A stretch of DNA of 64,000 bases from Streptomyces tubercidicus (lineage in GTDB: Bacteria; Actinomycetota; Actinomycetes; Streptomycetales; Streptomycetaceae), in the NCBI RefSeq assembly GCF_027497495.1, contig NZ_CP114205.1, forward strand, positions 2,852,001-2,916,000. Direction: 5' to 3'. Each line of letters opens with the position of its first letter. Within the stretch, counting starts at the first letter, position 1. This document shows positions 46,093 to 54,775 of the stretch, in pieces. Under the pieces are notes generated by a model. It was not told where the DNA came from. It saw only the letters and a program-made list of their open reading frames with translations, and searched no databases. Both the position numbers and the translations under genes were made by a program.

Positions 46093-47610
46093 CTACTCGC
46101 GGGGCCCCTCGGCCGGGCGGGGCGCCGGGGGCGGCGTGGGGGCCACGCTGATCGCGGTGGCGCCGCGCGGGGCCACCGACATCCGCAGCGCCTGCTCCCT
46201 GGAGTACGAACGGAGGTAGCCGACCACCGTGTTGGTGACCGCCACCAGGGGCACCGCGACGACCGCCCCGCCGATGCCCGCGATCAGCCCGCCGGCGGCC
46301 ACCGAGAGGATCACCGCCAGCGGATGCACCCGGACCGCCCGGCCCAGGATGAACGGCTGCAGGACATGGCCCTCGATCTGCTGGACGGCCAGCACCACCG
46401 CCAGCACCATCAGCGCGGTGAACACCCCGTTGGCGACCAGCGCGATGACACAGGCCAGCGCGCCCGAGACCACCGCACCGACCAGCGGGATGAACGCGAA
46501 CAGGAAGATGAAGACGGCGAGCGGGACGGCCAGCGGCACATTGAGGAAGTAGAGCCCGATGCCGATGAAGATGGCGTCGATCAGGGCGACGACGACCGTG
46601 CCGCGCACATAGGCGGTCAGGGTGCGCCAGGCCCGCGGCCCGGCCCCGGCGACCCCCTCGCGGGCCGCGCTCGGGACCAGCTTGAGCAGCCAGTTCCAGA
46701 TCCGGCGGCCGTCGTAGAGCAGGAAGAGCGTGGTGAACATCGCGAGCAGGATGCCGGTGAACACCTCCAGGATGACGGTGACACCCTCCAGCCCGGCCGA
46801 GGTGATCGCCTCGGTGTTGGCGCCGACCGCATCCTGCAGATTCGTCGCGATGTGGTTGATCTGACTCTCGGTCACATGGAACGGGCTCTTCAGCAGCCAT
46901 TCCTTGAGCTCGGTGATGCCCTCCTGGATGCGGCTGGAGACCGAGTCGATGTTGTCCTGGACCTGCCACACGACGAACCAGCCGACCAGGCCCATGATCA
47001 CGAACCCGCTGATGAAGGTCAGCGCGGTCGCCGGGCCGCGCGGCAGCCCGCGGGCGCGCAGCCAGCCCACGCTGGGCTGGAGCATCGCGGTGATCAGCGT
47101 GGCCGCGATGAAGGCCAGCACGACCAGTTCGATGGTGGTGATGGCGCGCGCCAGCACCCACAGCGTCGCGGCCAGTACCAGCAGCCGCCAGCCCGCCTCC
47201 GCGGCGACGCGTACGCCCCACGGCACCGCGTCGACCGGATCGGGGCGGGCCGTAACGGCCGGGGCGTACGCGGGCGGTGCGGGCACCGACTCCGGCGGGG
47301 GGCTCGCGGCCGGCCGGGGCTCCTGCTCCACCCCGGGCCCCGGCACCCCGTCGCCTGCCGTCGGCAGCTGCGTACGGGGGACGGTGAGCGTGCCCACCGG
47401 ACGGTCACCCACCGGATGTTCGGCCACCTGGCCGTCGTTCGCCGGGCCATCGGCCGCGGGGGCGTCCGCGTGCCCGGCACGCCTCAGCTCATCCGTGTCG
47501 CCGGCGGAAGCCGCCGCAGCCTCCGCGCGGCGGCGCTGGTCCTCCAGCCGCTGCGAGAGCCGCGTCAGACCGGCGCCGAGGCCACCGACCCACTGAGGCA
47601 ATCTGGACAT
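46093..47610 (-). CDS. AI-2E family transporter
   Basis: A 505-residue membrane protein of the TqsA/YdiK/PerM group. The N-terminal 130 residues are disordered. About seven to eight hydrophobic segments follow from LLVLAATLWVLARAITTIELVVLAF. The family hallmark IPLVGAVVSGALACVIAL and QQIEGHVLQPFILGRAVRVHPLAV (about residues 405-460) are clear. Members may export small molecules or ions; AI-2 transport is unproven for actinobacteria. ATG 47610 has AAGGAC just upstream. Confidence 0.9.
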   Translation of the reverse strand: MSRLPQWVGGLGAGLTRLSQRLEDQRRRAEAAAASAGDTDELRRAGHADAPAADGPANDGQVAEHPVGDRPVGTLTVPRTQLPTAGDGVPGPGVEQEPRPAASPPPESVPAPPAYAPAVTARPDPVDAVPWGVRVAAEAGWRLLVLAATLWVLARAITTIELVVLAFIAATLITAMLQPSVGWLRARGLPRGPATALTFISGFVIMGLVGWFVVWQVQDNIDSVSSRIQEGITELKEWLLKSPFHVTESQINHIATNLQDAVGANTEAITSAGLEGVTVILEVFTGILLAMFTTLFLLYDGRRIWNWLLKLVPSAAREGVAGAGPRAWRTLTAYVRGTVVVALIDAIFIGIGLYFLNVPLAVPLAVFIFLFAFIPLVGAVVSGALACVIALVANGVFTALMVLAVVLAVQQIEGHVLQPFILGRAVRVHPLAVILSVAAGGLIAGIGGAVVAVPLVAVTNTVVGYLRSYSREQALRMSVAPRGATAISVAPTPPPAPRPAEGPRE

Positions 47611-47674
47611 GTCCTTCCTCTTCCCCTCCCACGCGCCACAACCTGACGGCACGACGTTACCTGTGCTGCACGCG

Positions 47675-47709
47675 CGAAACCCCCGACGCGGGCGCGTTCG
47701 GGGGTTTCG
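47675..47709 (-). terminator. Terminator after the SLT transglycosylase gene
   Basis: CGAAACCCCCGA (47675-47686) and TCGGGGGTTTCG (47698-47709) form a perfect 12-base stem, 26 bases past the transglycosylase stop and upstream of the AI-2E gene. Confidence 0.85.
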
Positions 47710-47734
47710 GAAGTGCTGTGGTGCGGCTTACGGC

Positions 47735-48433
47735 CTAGTACCAGCTGTTGGCCTGCCAGAACGACCAGGCACCGCACGGGCTGCCGTAACGGTCGTTCAT
47801 GTAGTTCAGGCCCCACTTGATCTGGGTGGCCGGGTTGGTCTGCCAGTCAGCACCGGCCGAGGCCATCTTGGAGCCCGGCAGCGCCTGGACCAGCCCGTAG
47901 GCGCCCGAGCCCGCGTTGGTGGCCTTGTAGTTCCAGCCGGACTCGTGGTCCACGATGTTGCTGAAGCACTGGAACTGGTCGCTCGCCATCATCTGGCGGG
48001 CGATGCCCTGCGTCTCGGCGATGCTGTAGGAGCCCTTGGAGACGAAGTCGCTCGCGTCGCGCGTGGCGGAGCGGGATGCGACCTGCTCCTTCTCACGCTT
48101 CTTGGCTTCCTTCTTCGCCTTCGCCTCGTCCGCGGCGTCCTTCTTGTTCTGCGCGGTCTCAGCGGCTGCCTTACGGGCCGACTCCTGCGCAGACTTCAGC
48201 GCTGCCGCGTCCGCCTGGGTGGACTGGTCGTCCGCCTGCTGCGTCAGGGAAGCCGTCTGCACCTGTGCCTGTGCGCCCGCGGGGATATCAGCGATCGTCG
48301 CGTCGGCAGCGGCCGCCTCGGTGTCGTCGACCGAGACGCCCTCGTTGCCTGACGCGACGCCGACCACGGCGCCGACGGCGGTGACCGCGGTGGCGGATGC
48401 CACGGCGAATCCCCGGACCGAGATCCGGCTCAC
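47735..48433 (-). CDS. Secreted SLT-type lytic transglycosylase
   Basis: A 232-residue exported peptidoglycan-cleaving enzyme. A signal peptide with a long hydrophobic core (RISVRGFAVASATAVTAVG, about residues 3-30) is followed by an Ala/Lys/Glu-rich coiled region (about 60-140). The C-terminal SLT domain has CFSNIVDHESGWNYKATN (catalytic Glu in HESGW), GAYGLVQALPGSKM and WGLNYMNDRYGSPCGAWSF. GTG 48433 is chosen because GGAAGGAAAAC lies directly before it; ATG 48460 is an alternative. A long leader with internal complementarity precedes it. Confidence 0.88.
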   Translation of the reverse strand: MSRISVRGFAVASATAVTAVGAVVGVASGNEGVSVDDTEAAAADATIADIPAGAQAQVQTASLTQQADDQSTQADAAALKSAQESARKAAAETAQNKKDAADEAKAKKEAKKREKEQVASRSATRDASDFVSKGSYSIAETQGIARQMMASDQFQCFSNIVDHESGWNYKATNAGSGAYGLVQALPGSKMASAGADWQTNPATQIKWGLNYMNDRYGSPCGAWSFWQANSWY

Positions 48434-48761
48434 ACGTTTTCCTTCCAGCGTCGCCCGCATAGGTGACCTCGCGGACGCAATCGTGCCCCTGACGCTGGCC
48501 TCCCCTTGTTCCGGGCCCGGTTGAACGGATGGGTCCGGCTGGTCACGGGAGGCACTGGCCCGGTACGTCCCCCTCGGGGTCCGCGTGGTTCTTCGGGCGG
48601 CATACGGCGACTCGCTATGAAGTTTCTGGTTGGTGCTACGCCCTCCGGTTTCACCTTCGTTCGACCGGAGGCACCCCCTGAGGGGCATGGGTTGCCGTAT
48701 GCGGGGCCTGACAGGACCCAGACTCTGCCCGACCCGGACGGCGCGAGGCAATTCCCCGCTG

Positions 48762-48779
48762 GGTGTGAAAGCTCACACC
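48762..48779. promoter_or_regulatory. Palindrome GGTGTGA-N4-TCACACC (Crp-like site candidate)
   Basis: Arms of 7 bases with an AAGC spacer, lying upstream of the structured leader and near the likely promoter of the transglycosylase gene. TGTGA/TCACA half-sites recall Crp, which controls resuscitation and cell-wall lysis genes in Streptomyces, but the spacer is 4 rather than the usual 6 bases. Confidence 0.4.
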
Positions 48780-48822
48780 TCGTTTACGGCAAACTATTTT
48801 CGGATATCCACGCGCAGCACGA

Positions 48823-48860
48823 CGCCGCCCGGCTAAGCTCCTTCGCTTCGCCGGGCGGCG
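48823..48860 (-). terminator. Terminator after the phoH gene
   Basis: CGCCGCCCGGC (48823-48833) and GCCGGGCGGCG (48850-48860) form a perfect 11-base stem with a 16-base loop, 17 bases past the phoH stop. Confidence 0.7.
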
Positions 48861-48876
48861 CCGTCTTCACCGCCGG

Positions 48877-50199
48877 TCAAATCCGGCCGTCCTCCAGCAT
48901 TTCGGTCACCAGCGCCGCGATCGGCGAGCGCTCCGAGCGGTTCAGCGTGACGTGGGCGAACAGCGGATGCCCCTTCAGCTTCTCGACGACCGCGACCACG
49001 CCGTCGTACCGCCCGACCCGGAGGTTGTCGCGCTGCGCGACGTCATGGGTCAGCACCACCCGGGAGTTGGCGCCGATACGGGACAGAACCGTCAAAAGGA
49101 CGTTCCGCTCCAGCGACTGGGCCTCGTCCACGATGACGAACGCGTCATGCAGCGACCGCCCGCGGATATGGGTGAGCGGCAGGACCTCCAACATGCCGCG
49201 CCCCACGACCTCTTCGATGACGTCCTTGCTGGTCACCGCGGACAGTGTGTCGAAGACGGCCTGCGCCCAGGGGCTCATCTTCTCCGCCTCGCTGCCCGGC
49301 AGATAGCCCAGCTCCTGCCCGCCGACGGCGTACAGCGGGCGGAACACCATCACCTTGCGGTGCTGCCGGCGCTCCAACACGGCCTCCAGGCCCGCGCACA
49401 GCGCCAGCGCCGACTTGCCCGTACCGGCCCGGCCGCCCATCGAGACGATGCCGACATCCGGGTCCAGCAGCAGGTCCAGCGCGATCCGCTGCTCGGCGCT
49501 GCGGCCGTGGATCCCGAAGACCTCCCGGTCGCCGCGCACCAGCCGGACCCCGCCGTCCGAGGTGACCCGGCCGAGCGCCTTGCCGCGCTCGGACTGGAGC
49601 ACCAGCCCGGTATGCACCGGAAGTTCGGAGACTTCCGGAACATGAGCGGTCTCGGCGGCGAAGAGATCGTCGACCTGTTCGGCGGAGATGGTGAGTTCGG
49701 CCATCCCCGTCCAGCCGGAGTCGGTGATCGCCAGCTCGGCGCGGTACTCCTCGGCCAGCAGCCCGACCGAGGACGCCTTGATGCGCAGCGGCAGGTCCTT
49801 GGAGACCACCGTGACGTCGTACCCCTCGGCCTGCAGATTGCGCGCCACCGCGAGGATCCGCGAGTCGTTGTCGCCGAGCCGGAAGCCCGCGGGCAGGATC
49901 CCGGGGTCGGAGTGGTTCAGCTCGACCCGGAGTGACCCGCCCAGATCCCCGATGGGGATGGGCGAGTCCAGCCGCCCGAACTGCACCCGGTACTCGTCCA
50001 GCAGGCGCAGCGCCTGCCGGGCGAAGTAGCCGAGCTCGGGGTGGTGCCGCTTGGCCTCCAGTTCGGTGACCACCACGACCGGCAGCACGACTTCGTGCTC
50101 GTCGAAGCGGGCCATGGCGCCTGGGTCTGCCAGCAGGACACTGGTGTCGAGGACATAAGTGCGCCGGTCGTTCTCACGGCGCTGCTTGATGTTCACCAC
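48877..50199 (-). CDS. PIN-PhoH fusion protein (PhoH2 type)
   Basis: A 440-residue protein joining an N-terminal PIN RNase domain (about residues 10-140; [12 protein letters not shown] and [13 protein letters not shown] supply acidic metal ligands) to a PhoH ATPase/helicase domain (about 235-430). Walker A is [13 protein letters not shown], Walker B lies in [12 protein letters not shown], and there is a threonine-aspartate [11 protein letters not shown]. PhoH2 proteins unwind and cleave RNA. GTG starts at 50199 or 50196 are equivalent. A long gap precedes it. It is not the phosphate-regulated E. coli PhoH. Confidence 0.93.
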   Translation of the reverse strand: MVNIKQRRENDRRTYVLDTSVLLADPGAMARFDEHEVVLPVVVVTELEAKRHHPELGYFARQALRLLDEYRVQFGRLDSPIPIGDLGGSLRVELNHSDPGILPAGFRLGDNDSRILAVARNLQAEGYDVTVVSKDLPLRIKASSVGLLAEEYRAELAITDSGWTGMAELTISAEQVDDLFAAETAHVPEVSELPVHTGLVLQSERGKALGRVTSDGGVRLVRGDREVFGIHGRSAEQRIALDLLLDPDVGIVSMGGRAGTGKSALALCAGLEAVLERRQHRKVMVFRPLYAVGGQELGYLPGSEAEKMSPWAQAVFDTLSAVTSKDVIEEVVGRGMLEVLPLTHIRGRSLHDAFVIVDEAQSLERNVLLTVLSRIGANSRVVLTHDVAQRDNLRVGRYDGVVAVVEKLKGHPLFAHVTLNRSERSPIAALVTEMLEDGRI

Positions 50200-50744
50200 G
50201 GATGGACGAACCCCCTCGGATGAGGTTGGGGTGCGACGGCGTCGCGGGGCGGTGTGCTCCCGGGGTCACCGCTTCGGGGCGGCGTCCTCGGGACCGGACC
50301 GGGCTCGGGCCACGATGCGCGGGCCGAGCGCCGGCCCTCCGCGTCGACCGTGCGGTGCGCACGGACCTCCGTGATGTGCAAAGGGCCTCCCGGGCGAGCG
50401 GCCCCATGCCGCCCGCTGAGATGCGGCGCCTGATGGCTGGTTCCTGACGCCGACCTGGAAGGGATATTCCCTCGAACCTCCGTAGCCATGCCATGGCATA
50501 TGACGCACGGACGGTGAACCTTGGGTAACGCGTGATCGCCGAGCGGCTGCGGCATTCGGGTGAGTCGCGAGGGGATGGTGCGTCAGAAGAGGCCCCGCCG
50601 GAGGTGCATGGGCCGGCGGGGCCTGGTGACGTACCGTGACAACAGGGGATGTCCGGGACGCATGAGAGCGTATGGGATGTAACACGCCTGGCGGAACGGA
50701 AGGGGCTCTCGGGAGGATGTGCCCCGGGGCCGGTCGGACCCGGT
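50200..50744. other. Long intergenic region between phoH and uppS
   Basis: 545 bases with no convincing gene. It contains the uppS terminator at 50590-50624 and the presumed phoH promoter. Short frames here have no ribosome site or recognisable sequence. Confidence 0.5.
50590..50624 (-). terminator. Terminator after uppS
   Basis: AGGCCCCGCCGG (50590-50601) and CCGGCGGGGCCT (50613-50624) form a perfect 12-base stem, about 120 bases beyond the uppS stop. Confidence 0.8.
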
Positions 50745-51542
50745 CTAGAAGCCGTAGCGCCGGTGCCGGGCCGCGTAGTCACGCAGCGCGCGCAGGAAGT
50801 CGACCTTCCGGAACGCCGGCCAGAAGACCTCGCAGAAGTAGTACTCCGAATGGGCGCTCTGCCACAGCATGAAGCCCGACAGCCGCTGCTCTCCGCTCGT
50901 ACGGATCACCAGGTCCGGATCGGGCTGGCCGCGGGTGTAGAGGTGCTCGGAGATCAGGTCGATGTCGACGACCTCGGCGAGCTCCTCGAAGGAGGTGCCG
51001 CGCTCGGCGTGGTCCAGCAGCAGCGAGCGCACCGCGTCGGCGATCTCCTGCCGGCCGCCGTAACCGATCGCGACGTTCACCAGCACGCCGGTGTTGTCGC
51101 GGGTGGTCTGCTCGGACTCCTTGAGCACCTGCTGGGTCGCGGTGGGCAGCAGATCGCGGTTGCCGACGTGGTGCACCCGCCAGCGGCCGTCGGCGGCCAG
51201 ATCCCGGACGGTGTTCTCGATGATGCCCAGCAGCGGCTTCAGCTCGGCCTCGGGCCGGTCGAGGTTGTCCGTCGACAGCAGCCACAGCGTGACCACCTCG
51301 ACATCGGTCTCCTCGCACCAGCCGAGCAGCTCACTGATCTTGGCCGCACCGGCCTGGTGGCCCTGTTCGGTCGTCCGCCCGTCGGCCCGCGCCCAGCGCC
51401 GGTTGCCGTCCAGGATGACGCCGATGTGCTTGGGCACCTGGGTGTGATCCAGGCGACCCTCCACCCTGCGCGCGTACAGCCGATAGACCAGATTGCGCAG
51501 TGCAGGCGGATAAGGGATGCGCATCCCGGAAGATCGCAGCAT
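50745..51542 (-). CDS. uppS: Isoprenyl transferase (cis-prenyltransferase, UppS family)
   Basis: A 265-residue cis-prenyltransferase that elongates allylic diphosphates with IPP to make the lipid carrier for cell-wall synthesis or a shorter Z-prenyl product. The catalytic Asp is in GVILDGNRRWARADG (about residue 42), with TLWLLSTDNLDRP, VNVAIGYGGRQEIADAVRSLL and the C-terminal PDLVIRTSGEQRLSGFMLWQ. ATG 51542 has GGAGGGG 13 bases upstream; ATG 51524 is also possible. It is divergent from the aldo/keto reductase gene. Confidence 0.94.
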   Translation of the reverse strand: MLRSSGMRIPYPPALRNLVYRLYARRVEGRLDHTQVPKHIGVILDGNRRWARADGRTTEQGHQAGAAKISELLGWCEETDVEVVTLWLLSTDNLDRPEAELKPLLGIIENTVRDLAADGRWRVHHVGNRDLLPTATQQVLKESEQTTRDNTGVLVNVAIGYGGRQEIADAVRSLLLDHAERGTSFEELAEVVDIDLISEHLYTRGQPDPDLVIRTSGEQRLSGFMLWQSAHSEYYFCEVFWPAFRKVDFLRALRDYAARHRRYGF

Positions 51543-51664
51543 GTGTGGTCCAGCCCCTCCGTGCCAATGGCGGTCGCCCCGTCGCCTCAAGTGGGCAACT
51601 TTACGTCTCGGCTGTCTCGACAGCCCAATCAGGTCGGTCACAAGTACGTGATAGGGAGATGAGC

Positions 51665-52696
51665 ATGACTGGCACCGACTACCGTGCAGCGGAATCCCGC
51701 TACGACTCGATGAAGTACCGGCGAACGGGTCGCAGCGGACTCAAACTCCCCGCAATCTCCCTTGGACTCTGGCACAACTTCGGGGACGACCGCACCCTGA
51801 GCTCCCAGCGCGCCATCCTGCGCCGCGCCTTCGACCTGGGCGTGACCCACTTCGATCTGGCCAACAACTACGGTCCGCCACCCGGGTCCGCCGAGCTGAA
51901 CTTCGGAAAGATCTTTGCACAGGACTTCCGCGGCTACCGCAACGAGATGATTCTGTCGACGAAGGCCGGATATCTGATGCACCCCGGCCCCTACGGCGAA
52001 TGGGGTTCGCGGAAATATCTCCTCTCATCGCTGGATGCCTCACTGCGGCGGATGGGCGTCGATTACGTCGATATCTTCTACTCGCACCGCTTCGATCCCG
52101 AGACCCCGCTTGAGGAGACGATGGGCGCGCTGGCGTCCGCCGTCCAGCAGGGCAAGGCCCTGTATGCCGGTGTTTCCTCGTACAGCGCCGAGCAGACCAG
52201 GGAAGCGGCCGGCATCCTGCGCGCGATGGGCGTACCGGCGCTGATACACCAGCCCTCGTACTCCATGATCAACCGCTGGACCGAGGACGATCTGCTGCTG
52301 GACACCCTGGAGGCGGAGGGCATGGGCTGCATCTCTTTCGCGCCACTGGCACAGGGGATGCTGACGGACAAATACCTCCAGGGCATCCCCGAGGGCTCGC
52401 GCGCCGCCCAGGGCAAGTCGCTGGACCCGAATCTGCTGTCCGACGAGGTCGTACGCCGGCTCCGGGGCCTCAATGAGATCGCCGCCCGCCGTGGCCAGTC
52501 GCTGGCCCAGCTCGCTCTGCGCTGGGTGCTGCGCGACGAGCGGATGACCTCCGCCCTGATCGGCGCCAGCAGCGTCGCCCAGCTGGAGGCCAATATCGCG
52601 GCCCTGGACGCGCCCGCGATCACGGAGGCGGAGCTGGCCGAGATCGATGAGTTCGCGAAGACGACGGATGGCGTGAACATCTGGGCGCGGCGGTAG
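51665..52696 (+). CDS. Aldo/keto reductase (YghZ/L-glyceraldehyde-3-phosphate reductase type)
   Basis: A 343-residue NADPH-dependent reductase. YRRTGRSGLKLPAISLGLWHNFGDD near the N-terminus and FDLANNYGPPPGSAE mark the YghZ subgroup. The catalytic Asp/Tyr lie in THFDLANNYG, the Lys in LSTKAGYLM, and the His in IFYSHRFDPETPLEE. The C-terminal SALIGASSVAQLEANIAAL contacts the cofactor. ATG 51665 has AGGGAG eight bases upstream. Likely detoxifies carbonyls such as methylglyoxal. Convergent with the prepilin peptidase gene. Confidence 0.9.
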   Translation: MTGTDYRAAESRYDSMKYRRTGRSGLKLPAISLGLWHNFGDDRTLSSQRAILRRAFDLGVTHFDLANNYGPPPGSAELNFGKIFAQDFRGYRNEMILSTKAGYLMHPGPYGEWGSRKYLLSSLDASLRRMGVDYVDIFYSHRFDPETPLEETMGALASAVQQGKALYAGVSSYSAEQTREAAGILRAMGVPALIHQPSYSMINRWTEDDLLLDTLEAEGMGCISFAPLAQGMLTDKYLQGIPEGSRAAQGKSLDPNLLSDEVVRRLRGLNEIAARRGQSLAQLALRWVLRDERMTSALIGASSVAQLEANIAALDAPAITEAELAEIDEFAKTTDGVNIWARR

Positions 52697-52762
52697 GCGC
52701 TCCGCGGGGAGCGGCGCGCGGTGCCGTCCTGTAGCTGCGGCTCCGTCCGGCGGCTGCGGCGC

Positions 52763-52795
52763 CGTCGTGGCTGGTCGCGCAGTTCCCCGCGCCCC
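52763..52795. repeat. Half of a common Streptomyces intergenic palindrome
   Basis: CGTCGTGGCTGGTCGCGCAG followed by TTCCCCGCGCCCC matches, from memory, one arm of a palindromic intergenic element frequent in Streptomyces. Here the second arm is missing beyond a short CCCCTGAGGGG, so it is a truncated or decayed copy. Confidence 0.5.
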
Positions 52796-52851
52796 CTGAG
52801 GGGCGCTTTCCAGCCGCCCTGGCGTGCGCCGTCGGTGCGGGCACAAAAAAG

Positions 52852-52886
52852 CGGGCCGGTCCGTGGGGGGGATACGGACCGGCCCG
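52852..52886 (-). terminator. Rho-independent terminator of the prepilin peptidase gene
   Basis: CGGGCCGGTCCGT (52852-52864) and ACGGACCGGCCCG (52874-52886) pair perfectly over 13 bases. On the minus strand the hairpin is followed by CTTTTTTG, a classic U-tract, rare in this genome. Confidence 0.92.
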
Positions 52887-52996
52887 AGGGGGGGTTTCCA
52901 CCATAACCCCGCAGGAGGGGTGCTGCGTGCACCGGCGCGCGCGGCGGCGTGGCTCGGGCGGGACGGGTGGCACCGGAGGCTCCGGCACAGGGCGGA

Positions 52997-53731
52997 TCAG
53001 GCCACCGCGGCGGCGCCCAGGAGCAGCCCGCAGAACGCCCCGATGATCATGAAGGGCCCCAGCGGCATGGCCGTATCCCGCGCCCCGCGCCGTACGAGCA
53101 GCAGCCCCGCGCCGTAGAGCGCACCGATCAGCACCCCCGCCGCGCCGCCCGTGACCAGGGTGCGCCAGCCGTACCACCCCAGGGCGATCCCCAGCCCGAC
53201 CGCGAGCTTGACGTCACCCAGCCCGATCCCCCGCGGGTTCGCGAGATAGAGCACCAGATAGAACGCGCCCAGCAGCAGGCCGCCCAGCAGGGCCCGTCGC
53301 CATGCCGCGGTCTCCCCCGTGAGCCAGCCGCCGAGCCCCAGCAGCACCGCTCCCGCCGCGGCCAGCGGCAGCGTCAGCACGTCCGGCAGGCGCCGGACCC
53401 GCCGGTCGACGGCGGCCAGCAGCACCGCGACCGGCGTCATCACCAGCCAGGCGACGAGTTCCGGCCGTGGCCCGGTGGCCGCCGCCAGCGCCGCGCAGAC
53501 CAGCGCGGTGGCCGCCGCCGTGGGCAGCGCACCCGGCCCGTACGCCCCGCACTCCGGGCAGTGCCCGCGCCCCAGCCAGCCCCGGCCCGGCCCGGCGATC
53601 GCATGCCCCCCGGGACAGACCGCCCGCCACTCCTCCTCGGGCTCGACGGCCATCCGGTGGGCGGGCCGCGGCAGCAGCAGCCCGGCCGCGGCCCCGTAGG
53701 CGGCGGCGAGAACCATCAGCATCACTGGCAC
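52997..53731 (-). CDS. Type IV prepilin peptidase (A24 family)
   Basis: A 244-residue membrane aspartyl protease that cleaves prepilin leaders. The two catalytic aspartates are in AAVDRRVRRLPD (about residue 108) and the hallmark GLGDVKL (about residue 171). Several hydrophobic helices surround them. An N-terminal cytosolic loop carries CPGG and HCPECG cysteines, as in classical PilD. It is encoded near the Tad locus and is the likely processing enzyme for the Flp and TadE proteins. Start is GTG 53731 or ATG 53722. Confidence 0.9.
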   Translation of the reverse strand: MPVMLMVLAAAYGAAAGLLLPRPAHRMAVEPEEEWRAVCPGGHAIAGPGRGWLGRGHCPECGAYGPGALPTAAATALVCAALAAATGPRPELVAWLVMTPVAVLLAAVDRRVRRLPDVLTLPLAAAGAVLLGLGGWLTGETAAWRRALLGGLLLGAFYLVLYLANPRGIGLGDVKLAVGLGIALGWYGWRTLVTGGAAGVLIGALYGAGLLLVRRGARDTAMPLGPFMIIGAFCGLLLGAAAVA

Positions 53732-53807
53732 GCGTCGAGCCTAGAAGCCGCCCGGCGGCGCTCGCCGGGAAAGAGCCGGAGCGGTGGGAGCTGATAGAAC
53801 GCTGTCC

Positions 53808-54161
53808 ATGGCGCGTTGGGAGAACGGTGCGGGAGTCCTGTACGGCGCGGAGGGCGGCATTCCGTTGGAGATCGCGGCGTCCTACCGCGCCCGCGCACGC
53901 GGGCTGTTGGGGCGGGACGGCATCGACGGCGCACTGCTGCTGACCCCGGCAAGCGGGGTGCACACCTTCCGGATGCGCTTCGCGATCGATGTCGCCTACC
54001 TGAGCCGGGACTTGACCGTACTGGCCGTACGGACCATGCGCCCGGGACGACTGGGGCTCCCCCGCCTGCGCGCCCGGCATGTCCTGGAGACGGAGGCGGG
54101 GGCGATGGCGCGGTGGGGCGTGCGCCCCGGGCTGCGGCTGGGTGTGGAAGTCAGCGGCTGA
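53808..54161 (+). CDS. DUF192 protein
   Basis: A 117-residue small protein with the DUF192 pattern: SYRARARGLLGRDG (about residues 25-38), GVHTFRMRFAIDVAYL (about 51-66) and ARHVLETEAGAMARWGVRPG (about 88-107). No signal peptide, unlike many exported members. Function unknown. The start is uncertain because GGTGGGAG lies far upstream; an in-frame GTG at 53784 is an alternative. It is divergent from the prepilin peptidase gene with a 76-base gap. Confidence 0.82.
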   Translation: MARWENGAGVLYGAEGGIPLEIAASYRARARGLLGRDGIDGALLLTPASGVHTFRMRFAIDVAYLSRDLTVLAVRTMRPGRLGLPRLRARHVLETEAGAMARWGVRPGLRLGVEVSG

Positions 54162-54220
54162 CGGCGGCCGGTGGGCCGCTGCCGGTGTCAAGTTGCTGCC
54201 GTACGCCCCCGGATGGTCAC

Positions 54221-54775
54221 ATGCGCGGCATGAACGTGACACCGACACCCGAGCAGATACTTCCGGCGGGGCCCGCGTACCCCGGGTCTCCGGCGGCGCA
54301 GGGTCCGGCTCCGGGGGTGCTCGGCAACCAGGGGCTGCGGCTGCTCGCGCTGCTCATCGATTCGGCGCTGGCCATCGGGGTCCTGTTCCTGGTCAGCCTG
54401 GGTGCGGGCCTGGTCGTCACGTTCGGCGGCAGCAGCGACAACACCCCGTTTTACGCCACGGTCCTGGTGGCCCTGGCACTGCTCTTCGTCTACTCACCGC
54501 TGTGGACGGCCCGCTGGGGCGGTACGGCAGGCAAGCTGCTGTGCGGGCTGAGCGTCGTACGGCTCGCCGACGGGAGGCCGCTGTCCTACGGGGCCGCCCT
54601 GGGGCGGCATCTGGCGCATCTGGGGATGTGGGTGGTGCCGGTGCTCTCCCTGCTGGACCCGCTGTCCTGCCTCTGGGACGGGCTCCGCCGGTGTCTGCAC
54701 GACAAGGTGGTGGGCAGTGTGGTCATCCGTCGCCGTATGCGGCCGGCCCCGGCGGCCGCCGTGCCCCGGTCATGA
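54221..54775 (+). CDS. RDD family membrane protein
   Basis: A 184-residue integral membrane protein with the RDD layout. The first helix group contains LRLLALLIDSALAIGVLFLVS (conserved Arg/Asp), the second FYATVLVALALLFVYSPLWTA, then GGTAGKLLCGLSVVRLADGRPLSYGAALGR. RDD proteins are suggested transporters or sodium exchangers. Starts at 54221 (GGATGG upstream) and 54230 are both possible. Its last 6 bases overlap the end of the OmpA-like gene. Confidence 0.88.
   Translation: MRGMNVTPTPEQILPAGPAYPGSPAAQGPAPGVLGNQGLRLLALLIDSALAIGVLFLVSLGAGLVVTFGGSSDNTPFYATVLVALALLFVYSPLWTARWGGTAGKLLCGLSVVRLADGRPLSYGAALGRHLAHLGMWVVPVLSLLDPLSCLWDGLRRCLHDKVVGSVVIRRRMRPAPAAAVPRS

Larger units (their letters stand above)
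48434..48876 (-). promoter_or_regulatory. Long, potentially structured 5' leader of the SLT transglycosylase gene
   Basis: 443 bases without a gene. Nested complementary arms suggest an RNA structure: GCATACGGC (48600-48608) with GCCGTATGC (48694-48702) as an outer 9-base stem, GGTGC (48632-48636) with GCACC (48671-48675), and CCTCCGGT (48642-48649) with ACCGGAGG (48664-48671). A small CCCC-TGA-GGGG hairpin adds to this. A ydaO-type (c-di-AMP) riboswitch was considered, because these occur before actinobacterial cell-wall hydrolase genes, but its conserved blocks were not found. Confidence 0.5.
52697..52996. other. Intergenic region with a Streptomyces-type repeat and a terminator
   Basis: 300 bases between convergent genes. 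No gene is seen. It contains the repeat-like segment at 52763-52795 and the hairpin at 52852-52886, each listed separately. Confidence 0.6.

Noticed and set aside
48434..48876. A ydaO-type c-di-AMP riboswitch before the SLT transglycosylase.
   Set aside because: The region is the right size and context, but the conserved GGGGTGAATC-like and AGCTAACC-like blocks were not found. It is reported only as an unclassified structured leader.
48617..49306. A plus-strand frame starting MKFLVGATPSG in the phoH upstream gap.
   Set aside because: It runs antisense into phoH, has no ribosome site, and its start lies in the complementary arms of the leader.
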